Of a stretch of 64,000 nucleotides of DNA, positions 57,820-64,000 are shown piece by piece (the first letter of the stretch is position 1; every line of letters begins with the position of its first letter). A model generated the notes under the pieces. That model was not told where the DNA came from and did not search any database. It saw nothing but the letters and a program-made list of their open reading frames with translations. Made by a program: the position numbers and the translations under genes. This DNA comes from Gilliamella bombi (GTDB lineage: Bacteria > Pseudomonadota > Gammaproteobacteria > Enterobacterales > Orbaceae). The stretch spans positions 1 to 64,000 of the forward strand of contig NZ_FMWS01000017.1 of NCBI RefSeq assembly GCF_900103255.1. Direction: 5' to 3'.

Positions 57820-58368
57820 ATGGAAAAACAGTTTCAATTAACAAATAGTAAAGAGATTATTGCTTATTTAGCTCAACAATTCCCAAATTGTTTTACCCTT
57901 GAAGGTGAGGCAAAGCCATTAAAGATTGGAATTTTTCAAGATATTATTTCTCGTTTAGATGGTAATGACGAACTTAGTAAAACTAAACTCCGTGCCGCAC
58001 TGCGCTCATACACAATGAGTTGGCGTTACTTATATAGTATAAAAGAAGGAGCCAATCGTGTTGATTTAGATGGTAATCCTACTGAGGTTATTAGCCAAGA
58101 ACAGATAGATCATGCGCTACAACAGTTGAAAGAGAGCAAAGAAAAAGCTAAAGAGCGTTTTAAAGAACGTGAAAAAGAAAAACGTAAAGCTACTCGGATG
58201 CTTCCTAAAAAAGCTAAAGCTTTAAAAATTGGTGATTTTGTTAAAGTTATAGTAGGTAATAAACCTATAAAAGTACAAGTCATTAATATTGAAAAAGAGC
58301 ATATTAAGGTAAAGGTTGGTGCAGGTATGGAGTTAACGGTCAAACCTGAACATATTATCAATAAGTAG
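57820..58368 (+). CDS. proQ: RNA chaperone ProQ
   Basis: A FinO-domain RNA chaperone that binds structured small RNAs and mRNA 3' ends. The N-terminal FinO domain covers about 1-120 (FTLEGEAKPLKIGIFQDI, LRAALRSYTMSWRYL). A charged lysine-rich linker (about 105-130) leads to the C-terminal Tudor-like domain (KIGDFVKVIVGNKPIKVQV...). It has 182 residues against 232 in E. coli, the difference being a much shorter linker. It is followed nine bases later by prc, as in E. coli. Confidence 0.94.
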   Translation: MEKQFQLTNSKEIIAYLAQQFPNCFTLEGEAKPLKIGIFQDIISRLDGNDELSKTKLRAALRSYTMSWRYLYSIKEGANRVDLDGNPTEVISQEQIDHALQQLKESKEKAKERFKEREKEKRKATRMLPKKAKALKIGDFVKVIVGNKPIKVQVINIEKEHIKVKVGAGMELTVKPEHIINK

Positions 58369-58377
58369 AGAGTTTGA

Positions 58378-60462
58378 ATGAATAAATTACTCAATGGTAT
58401 TATTACACTTAGCCTTATTTTGGGTATTTTTAGCCAAAATGTTCAGGCAAAACCGCAAGCTAATGAACAAATACCAGTTCTAAAGCAAGATGATATCCAC
58501 CAAGTTGTTGCTAAGCGTGTAACGAATTTTTTTACTCAATCACATTATCGTAATTTTTCCTTGGATGGTGCTTTTTCAGCTCAGATTTTTGATCGCTATT
58601 TCAAATTATTGGATGGTAGTAAATCCATTTTTATTCAAAGTGATGTTGATGGTTTTCGAAATAGACAAGAGTCTTTAGGTCAAGAATTAATCGATGGTAA
58701 TTTAAAGACGGCTTATGATATTTACAATCTTTTTTTGAAAAAACGTTATGACCGTTATCAATATGCTCTTGAAGTTTTACAACGGCCTATGGATTTTTCT
58801 GCCAATGATGAAATTGATTTTAATCGTGAAGAAATTGCTTGGCCGACATCAGAAAACGAACTTAATGTTTATTGGGATAAGCGTGTTAAATATGATGAAT
58901 TGAGTTTATCCTTATCGGGAAAAAATGAAAAAGAGATCCGTAAAGTTTTAAGTAAACGTTACAATCGCGTTTTAAAAACGATAATGCAATCAAATAATGA
59001 AGATGCCTTTCAAGTATTTATGAATGCATTTGCCAGAGAAATTGATCCTCACACTAGTTATTTGGCACCACGTAAAAAACGAGATTTTGATTCCGAAATG
59101 AGTTTATCATTTGAAGGTATCGGTGCAACATTAAGCCAGCAAGATGACTATACGGTGATTATGTCTTTTGTAACAGGCGGACCTGCTGAAAAGAGTAAGT
59201 TACTTACCATCGGGGATAGGATTATTGGAGTAGGTCAAAGTAATTCAGCGATTGAAGATGTTATTGGGTGGCGCTTGGATGATATTGTCGATAAAATTCG
59301 TGGACCTAAAGGTACTGTTGTAAGATTGGAAATTTTACCTGCTGGTAATAATAGTAAGGCAAAAGTAATTGAGCTCACTCGTGATAAGATTCATTTTGAA
59401 GATAGAGAAGCGAAATTAAATATTATCGATAATCCACGTGGTAAAGTTGGCGTTATTGAAATACCAAGTTTCTATATGGGATTAACGGAAAAAGTTGAAG
59501 GACTCTTATCAAAAGCAAATAAAGAAAATTTGCAAGGTTTAGTTATTGATTTACGTGATAATGGCGGTGGTTCGTTAACCGAAGTTATCAATTTAACTGG
59601 CTTATTCATTGATACTGGACCAGTTGTTCAAGTACGTGATAATTTACAAAAAGTCATCACTTACAATGATAAGAATAAAGGTATCGAATACACCGGGCCA
59701 CTTGTTGTTATGATTAATCGTTATAGTGCATCAGCATCAGAAATATTTTCTGCGGCTATGCAAGATTATGGGCGAGCATTAATAGTTGGTGAAACCACTT
59801 ATGGTAAGGGAACCGTCCAAACTTCTCGTAACATCTCTTATCCAGTTGATGCAAGACTACATCCAAGTTGGCCTGAACTTGGAGGGGCTCAATATACTAT
59901 TCAGAAGTTTTATCGTATCAATGGTGGTAGCACACAATTAAAAGGCGTTGAGCCAGATATTGAAATGAATAAAGTTAAGTATGTTGATGAAACGGGAGAA
60001 CGTTTTTTAGATAACGCACTACCGTGGGATAAAATACCATCAGCTGATTATTTGACTCTTGCCAATATTAAGCCATTGTTGCCTGATTTAGAATCACAAC
60101 ATTTAGCCAGAATTTCACATAATCCTGAATTTATGTATATTGATGAAGATATCAAACGATTTAATGATAAAAAAGATCGTCAATATATTGTTTCACTTAA
60201 TAAGAAAAAACGAGAAGTAGAACAAAAAAATAATGAGGAACGTGATTTAAAAAGAACTAATGCACGTTTAAATAAGGTAGGTTTACCATCAATTACTAAA
60301 TTAGATGATTTACCAAAAAATTATAAAAAACCTGATCCTTACTTAGATGAATCTATCGAGATACTTCTTGATTTTGCACCTAAGTATCCCAAAATCAAAG
60401 GCAATAACCCTATTAAAGAGGTTATTACGTTTGATTTACCAATCGAGAAAGCTAATAAATAA
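58378..60462 (+). CDS. prc: Tail-specific protease Prc (Tsp)
   Basis: A periplasmic protease of 694 residues that degrades SsrA-tagged and other proteins and controls MepS and FtsI. A signal peptide covers about 1-24. A PDZ domain (about 233-330) is followed by the catalytic S41-like core: the nucleophile Ser452 in RYSASASE and Lys477 in TYGKGTVQ, the same residue numbers as E. coli (S452, K477). Segment IDLRDNGGGSLTEV near 390 is conserved. The C-terminal domain (DUF3340) is complete. htpX, which follows in E. coli, is missing; cydH follows. Confidence 0.97.
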   Translation: MNKLLNGIITLSLILGIFSQNVQAKPQANEQIPVLKQDDIHQVVAKRVTNFFTQSHYRNFSLDGAFSAQIFDRYFKLLDGSKSIFIQSDVDGFRNRQESLGQELIDGNLKTAYDIYNLFLKKRYDRYQYALEVLQRPMDFSANDEIDFNREEIAWPTSENELNVYWDKRVKYDELSLSLSGKNEKEIRKVLSKRYNRVLKTIMQSNNEDAFQVFMNAFAREIDPHTSYLAPRKKRDFDSEMSLSFEGIGATLSQQDDYTVIMSFVTGGPAEKSKLLTIGDRIIGVGQSNSAIEDVIGWRLDDIVDKIRGPKGTVVRLEILPAGNNSKAKVIELTRDKIHFEDREAKLNIIDNPRGKVGVIEIPSFYMGLTEKVEGLLSKANKENLQGLVIDLRDNGGGSLTEVINLTGLFIDTGPVVQVRDNLQKVITYNDKNKGIEYTGPLVVMINRYSASASEIFSAAMQDYGRALIVGETTYGKGTVQTSRNISYPVDARLHPSWPELGGAQYTIQKFYRINGGSTQLKGVEPDIEMNKVKYVDETGERFLDNALPWDKIPSADYLTLANIKPLLPDLESQHLARISHNPEFMYIDEDIKRFNDKKDRQYIVSLNKKKREVEQKNNEERDLKRTNARLNKVGLPSITKLDDLPKNYKKPDPYLDESIEILLDFAPKYPKIKGNNPIKEVITFDLPIEKANK

Positions 60463-60476
60463 TTGGAGATAACATA

Positions 60477-60566
60477 ATGGATTCAAATTTAAAATATGCT
60501 TTAATCACAACTATTGCTGTGTTAGCTGTTTTGGCAACATTTGGTTTTATTGTTTGTATGAATTAA
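60477..60566 (+). CDS. cydH: Cytochrome bd subunit CydH (YnhF)
   Basis: A 29-residue protein MDSNLKYALITTIAVLAVL... with one helix at about 7-26. It aligns without gaps to E. coli CydH (YnhF, 29 residues, starting MSTDLKFSLVTTIIVLG), including the N-terminal D-L-K and TTI. TTGGAGA lies eight bases before the ATG. CydH is an accessory subunit of bd-I, shown in E. coli structures to close an oxygen entry site. It is 14 bases after prc, so it is likely transcribed from proQ-prc rather than with cydABX. It is too short for ordinary gene calling. Confidence 0.85.
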   Translation: MDSNLKYALITTIAVLAVLATFGFIVCMN

Positions 60567-60604
60567 AAAGCTTGATTAATTAGTTGGTGATCATTATAGT
60601 ATGC

Positions 60605-60627
60605 AACCTGCTTTTGAAAAGCGGGTT
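60605..60627. other. Hairpin before tRNA-Ser
   Basis: AACCTGCTTTT pairs with AAAAGCGGGTT (one T-G) around a single G, so in practice a tight hairpin. It lies seven bases before the tRNA. It could be the end of the prc-cydH transcript or a 5' leader structure; no T tract follows. Confidence 0.45.
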
Positions 60628-60634
60628 CTAATGA

Positions 60635-60722
60635 GGTGAGGTGTCCGAGTGGTTGAAGGAGCACGCCTGGAAAGTGTGTATACGGCAACGTATCAAGGGT
60701 TCGAATCCCTTCCTCACCGCCA
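60635..60722 (+). tRNA. tRNA-Ser (GGA)
   Basis: An 88-base class II tRNA including an encoded CCA. The acceptor stem GGTGAGG / CCTCACC closes, the anticodon loop CTGGAAA places GGA at 60669-60671, a long variable arm (GTATACGGCAACGTATC) is present, and the T loop reads GTTCGAATC. It decodes UCC and UCU serine codons. Confidence 0.97.
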
Positions 60723-60863
60723 TATTGAGTCATTAAAAGATGGAATCATTAGTTCATAACGCTATAAAACTAGCTAGCTAGATTATTTTAATAGTTCGTA
60801 GTTTATAGTTGTTATTTAAAATGACAAACAATACCTTCCTCTCCTTAATCATTTGGAGCCATT

Positions 60864-61757
60864 ATGGAAAACTTACGCACAGTTCAAGACTTTATACGTT
60901 GGACAGCATCACAACTTAGTCTATCAGATGTCTTTTTAGGTCATGGTACAGATAATCCTATTGATGAGTCTAAACAATTAATTTTAGCAACGTTAGGATT
61001 ATCGTTGTTTATTCCTGAAGAATTTTATTCCGCTAATCTAACTAATGATGAAAAAAATCAAATTATTGATATTATTCAAAAGCGAATAAAAGATCGTGTA
61101 CCAACCCCTTATTTAACTAACCAAGCTTGGTTTTGTGGACATGCTTTTTATGTGGATGAGCGTGTATTAATTCCTCGTTCTCCTATTGGTGAACTAATTG
61201 ATAACCATTTTGAGCAAATAATATTAACTGAACCTAAAAATATTTTAGATCTATGTACTGGTAGTGGCTGTATAGGGATTGCTTGCGCTTATGAGTTTGC
61301 TGATGCTCAAGTTGATATAACTGATATTTCATTAGAAGCATTAGATATCGCCCAAACAAATATTGAGATGCACGAAATGGATTTTCAAGTTACTCCTATT
61401 TTGTCAGATCTATTTGATGATGTGCCTGAAAAACAATACGATCTGATTGTCACTAATCCGCCTTATGTTGATAGTGAAGATATGAGTGATTTGCCAGATG
61501 AGTTTTTATATGAACCTAAATTAGCATTAGAAGCGGGCTTTGATGGTTTAGATCTGGTAAAAAAAATTTTACGAGATGCGATAAATTATTTAACACCAGC
61601 AGGTGTATTAGTTTGTGAAGTCGGCAATAGTTGGGTTAGCTTACAACAACAATATCCCGATGTCCCTTTTAATTGGATAGAATTTGAACGTGGTGGGTTG
61701 GGTGTATTTTCTATCACACGTGAAGAATTGATTCAATATCATTACTGTTTTAAATAA
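60864..61757 (+). CDS. prmB: 50S ribosomal protein L3 glutamine methyltransferase PrmB
   Basis: A SAM-dependent N5-glutamine methyltransferase, 297 residues, acting on L3. The SAM motif LDLCTGSGCIGIACAYEFAD is near 127-146 and the catalytic NPPY in VTNPPYVDSEDM near 197. The helical N-terminal domain MENLRTVQDFIRWTASQL matches E. coli PrmB. It lies 30 bases upstream of aroC in the same direction, as in E. coli. Confidence 0.95.
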   Translation: MENLRTVQDFIRWTASQLSLSDVFLGHGTDNPIDESKQLILATLGLSLFIPEEFYSANLTNDEKNQIIDIIQKRIKDRVPTPYLTNQAWFCGHAFYVDERVLIPRSPIGELIDNHFEQIILTEPKNILDLCTGSGCIGIACAYEFADAQVDITDISLEALDIAQTNIEMHEMDFQVTPILSDLFDDVPEKQYDLIVTNPPYVDSEDMSDLPDEFLYEPKLALEAGFDGLDLVKKILRDAINYLTPAGVLVCEVGNSWVSLQQQYPDVPFNWIEFERGGLGVFSITREELIQYHYCFK

Positions 61758-61787
61758 GCTGTTTTTAATCATCGGAATAAATTTATT

Positions 61788-62861
61788 ATGGCTGGAAACT
61801 CAATCGGAAAATTATTCAAAGTAACCACATTTGGTGAATCGCACGGTGTAGCATTAGGGTGTGTTGTCGATGGTGTTCCTCCTGGACTTGCGTTAACAGA
61901 ATCAGACATGCAAAATGATCTTGATCGTCGTAGACCTGGCTCATCTCGTTATACAACTCAACGCCGAGAAGCAGATCAAGTCAAAATTTTGTCAGGCGTA
62001 TTTGAAGGTGTTACAACTGGAACGAGTATTGGTTTACTTATTGAAAATACCGATCAACGTTCTCAAGATTATAGTAAAATTAAAGATATCTTCAGACCAA
62101 GCCATGCAGATTACACTTATCAAAATAAATATGGCATACGAGATTATCGCGGTGGCGGTCGCTCCTCTGCTCGTGAAACGGCTATGAGAGTTGCTGCCGG
62201 CGCTATTGCAAAAAAATATCTACAAGAAAAGCTTGGCATTACTATTCGTGGTTATTTGGCTCAGATGGGTGATGTAAAATGTGAATTGAAAGACTGGCAA
62301 CAAGTTGAACACAATCCATTTTTTTGCGCAGATGAGAGTAAATTAGATGCACTTGAACAGCTGCTTCGGTCATTAAAAAAAGAGGGTGACTCAATAGGTG
62401 CGAAAGTTTGCATTGTTGCTGAAAATATTCCAGTAGGACTTGGCGAACCTGTATTTGATAAACTAGATGCTGATCTTGCGCATGCACTAATGAGTATTAA
62501 TGCCGTGAAAGGTGTAGAAATTGGCGATGGTTTTGCTGTTGTGAATAAACGTGGTAGCGAAAATCGTGATGAAATAACACCTAAAGGCTTTTTATCTAAT
62601 CATGCCGGTGGGATTTTAGGTGGTATTAGTTCAGGACAAACCATATCAGCCAGCATAGCACTTAAACCCACGCCTAGTATAGAAATTCCAGGTAAATCAG
62701 TTAATATTTTGGGTGAAAGCGTTGAAGTATCTACTCATGGTCGACATGATCCATGTGTTGGCATTCGAGCTGTACCAATTGCTGAAGCAATGGTTGCTAT
62801 TGTGCTGATGGATCACTACCTTCGTTATCGGGCTCAATGTGGTGATGTAAATAAATTATGA
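61788..62861 (+). CDS. aroC: Chorismate synthase
   Basis: The last shared step of aromatic synthesis: EPSP to chorismate with reduced FMN. It is 357 residues. Signatures: [18 protein letters not shown] near 17-34, [18 protein letters not shown] near 48-65, [20 protein letters not shown] near 124-143 and GxHDPCVG-type [19 protein letters not shown] near 316. It supplies chorismate to pheA elsewhere in the window. Its stop overlaps the next start (ATGA). Confidence 0.98.
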   Translation: MAGNSIGKLFKVTTFGESHGVALGCVVDGVPPGLALTESDMQNDLDRRRPGSSRYTTQRREADQVKILSGVFEGVTTGTSIGLLIENTDQRSQDYSKIKDIFRPSHADYTYQNKYGIRDYRGGGRSSARETAMRVAAGAIAKKYLQEKLGITIRGYLAQMGDVKCELKDWQQVEHNPFFCADESKLDALEQLLRSLKKEGDSIGAKVCIVAENIPVGLGEPVFDKLDADLAHALMSINAVKGVEIGDGFAVVNKRGSENRDEITPKGFLSNHAGGILGGISSGQTISASIALKPTPSIEIPGKSVNILGESVEVSTHGRHDPCVGIRAVPIAEAMVAIVLMDHYLRYRAQCGDVNKL

Positions 62862-63610
62862 GTTATGATCTGCTTATTTTACTTTTTCTGATTGCTGCTT
62901 TGGCCGGTTTTATTGATTCTATTGCTGGCGGAGGTGGTTTATTAACTGTCCCTGCATTACTTGCTGTTGGACTGCCACCAGCTAGTGCATTGGCAACCAA
63001 TAAATTGCAAAGTTGCGGTGGTTCGTTTTCTGCTAGCCTATATTTTATCCGGCAGCATATGGTGGATTTGAAACAACAAAAATGGGCAATCGTTTTTGCT
63101 TTTGTTGGTTCAGCAATTGGAACATTATCTGTGATGCGTATCCAAGCTGATTTTTTAAAATTATTATTACCAATTTTAACTATTAGCGTTGGGCTCTATT
63201 TTCTACTTTCTCCAACTATTGGAGAAAACGACCGTAACAGTCGCCTTTCACTTATTCAATTCGCATTAATTCCTGCCTTTGGTATAGGTTTTTATGATGG
63301 ATTTTTTGGCCCTGGTGCTGGTTCATTTTATGCGTTAGCTTATATCACGTTAGCTGGTTTTAATTTAACCAAAGCGACTGCACATACCAAAGTACTAAAC
63401 TTCACCTCAAATTTGGCCGGCTTGCTGTTTTTTATTATAGGGGGAGAAGTAATCTGGTCAATTGGATTGGTTATGTTAGTTGGTCAATTTATAGGAGCGA
63501 GGCTTGGTGCTAAAATGGTCATCGCCAAAGGTCGTAAATTAATTCGACCAATGTTAATTACAGTTTCGACCCTTATGAGTATAAAATTAATTTACGAAAA
63601 CTTTTTTTAA
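62858..63610 (+). CDS. yfcA: TauE/SafE family transporter YfcA
   Basis: A 250-residue membrane protein with about eight helices of the TauE/SafE/YfcA family, thought to move sulfur-containing or other organic anions. The hallmark [25 protein letters not shown] lies at 17-41 (the two halves flank the GGGG). The second repeat begins [17 protein letters not shown] near 143. It overlaps aroC by four bases, so they are translationally coupled. In E. coli mepA lies between aroC and yfcA; here it is absent. Confidence 0.88.
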   Translation: MSYDLLILLFLIAALAGFIDSIAGGGGLLTVPALLAVGLPPASALATNKLQSCGGSFSASLYFIRQHMVDLKQQKWAIVFAFVGSAIGTLSVMRIQADFLKLLLPILTISVGLYFLLSPTIGENDRNSRLSLIQFALIPAFGIGFYDGFFGPGAGSFYALAYITLAGFNLTKATAHTKVLNFTSNLAGLLFFIIGGEVIWSIGLVMLVGQFIGARLGAKMVIAKGRKLIRPMLITVSTLMSIKLIYENFF

Positions 63611-63736
63611 TTACTTATAAGTTAAGTAATTTACATTTTCTCTACCTAAAATATCTAAAGTAATTTTATTATCAATTTTACTGCTTCTCATTTTTACCTT
63701 TCATAATTCATTTATATTAAAATTTTTGTCAAAAAC

Positions 63737-63766
63737 TTTCAGGTAACTATATGTTTGAGTATAAAA
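63737..63766 (+). repeat. Dispersed 30-base element, copy 4
   Basis: TTTCAGGTAACTATATG then TTTGAGTATAAAA (one change in the second hexamer). It shares GTCAAAAAC directly upstream with copy 2. It lies 127 bases after yfcA and 87 before a LysR gene, both on the + strand. Confidence 0.7.
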
Positions 63767-63831
63767 TAGCAACAAGTATTTATTTCACTTAAATATTATT
63801 TAGTATATATTTGTGTTATATAAGATAGTTT

Positions 63832-63841
63832 GTGTTAACAC
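63832..63841. promoter_or_regulatory. Palindrome at LysR start
   Basis: GTGTTAACAC is a perfect 10-bp palindrome 11 bases before the LysR start codon, close enough to act in autoregulation. No partner site was identified. Confidence 0.3.
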
Positions 63842-63852
63842 GTCCCAATATT

Positions 63853-64000
63853 ATGAAACTTCAACAATTACGCTATATTATAGAAATAGCACGTTCTGGC
63901 TCAATAAATGAAGCCGCTAAGAATTTATATATTACTCAGCCAAGCTTATCAACAGCGGTGAAAGATCTAGAAGCTGAATTTGGTATTGAGATTTTTGTTC
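63853..64000 (+). CDS. LysR-family transcriptional regulator (partial, cut by window end)
   Basis: The first 49 codons encode the LysR winged helix: MKLQQLRYIIEIARSGSINE, then AAKNLYITQPSLSTAVKDLE and the start of the linker helix (FGIEIFV). MKLQQLRYI also opens CysB, but the body (SINEAAKNLYITQPSLS) resembles generic LysR regulators. The effector domain is beyond the window. Confidence 0.85.
   Translation, partial: MKLQQLRYIIEIARSGSINEAAKNLYITQPSLSTAVKDLEAEFGIEIFV

Overview
The window is an AT-rich chromosome segment from a gammaproteobacterium with a reduced, host-associated style of genome. Almost every gene has a close Escherichia coli counterpart, often in the same local order (mrp/metG, fldA-fur, sucCD-cydABX-ybgC-tolQRA, dcd-asmA, mreBCD-rng-tldD, accBC, proQ-prc, prmB-aroC-yfcA), but each block has lost members. 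The base composition, the missing TCA genes and this compact order fit Orbaceae (the Gilliamella/Frischella/Orbus group of insect-gut bacteria); that placement is inference, not a database result. No insertion sequence, integrase, CRISPR array or prophage module was seen.

Layout: 0-3.4 kb mrp diverging from metG. 3.4-6.5 kb a small accessory patch: two NAD(P)-dependent oxidoreductases and a LysR regulator broken by a one-base frameshift. 6.5-13.3 kb envelope and signalling genes: tolC, nudF, cpdA, clsA, yciA, yciB, fur, fldA. 13.4-23.4 kb sucCD, cytochrome bd oxidase (cydABX) behind a near-perfect FNR-dependent promoter, ybgC-tolQRA, and hslVU with a likely heat-shock promoter. 23.4-33.2 kb asmA, dcd, mltA, cycA, a TerC-family gene, dacB and an ABC exporter. 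33.4-34.7 kb an orphan S24-type repressor that lacks its catalytic serine, then about 600 bases of very AT-rich DNA holding a second perfect FNR box and an orphan terminator (candidate anaerobic small RNA). 34.7-47.8 kb tatA, ubiI, mutY, pheA, raiA, trmJ, cysS, a GlsB-type gene, lysC with a lysine riboswitch, argR, mog, yadGH and eda. 47.9-56.8 kb accBC (with a possible leader peptide and hairpin), mreBCD, rng, tldD, yqjA and the RNase P RNA. 57-64 kb a SmpA-domain lipoprotein, proQ, prc, a tiny gene matching CydH, tRNA-Ser(GGA), prmB, aroC, a TauE-family exporter and the start of a LysR gene.

How it works together: respiration is built around cytochrome bd (CydA, CydB, CydX here, plus CydH 42 kb away), with quinone synthesis (ubiI) and two FNR-type sites pointing to a microaerobic or anaerobic niche. 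sucCD stands without sdh or sucAB beside it. Cell-wall and division functions (mreBCD, mltA, dacB, prc, tolQRA, clsA) form a second theme. Amino-acid metabolism and its control (lysC riboswitch, argR, pheA, aroC, cycA) is a third.

The strongest unexplained signals are a 30-base element present four times, always on the + strand and always between genes; the FNR-box/orphan-terminator locus at 34.4-34.6 kb; the uORF-plus-hairpin leader of accBC; and the displaced cydH.
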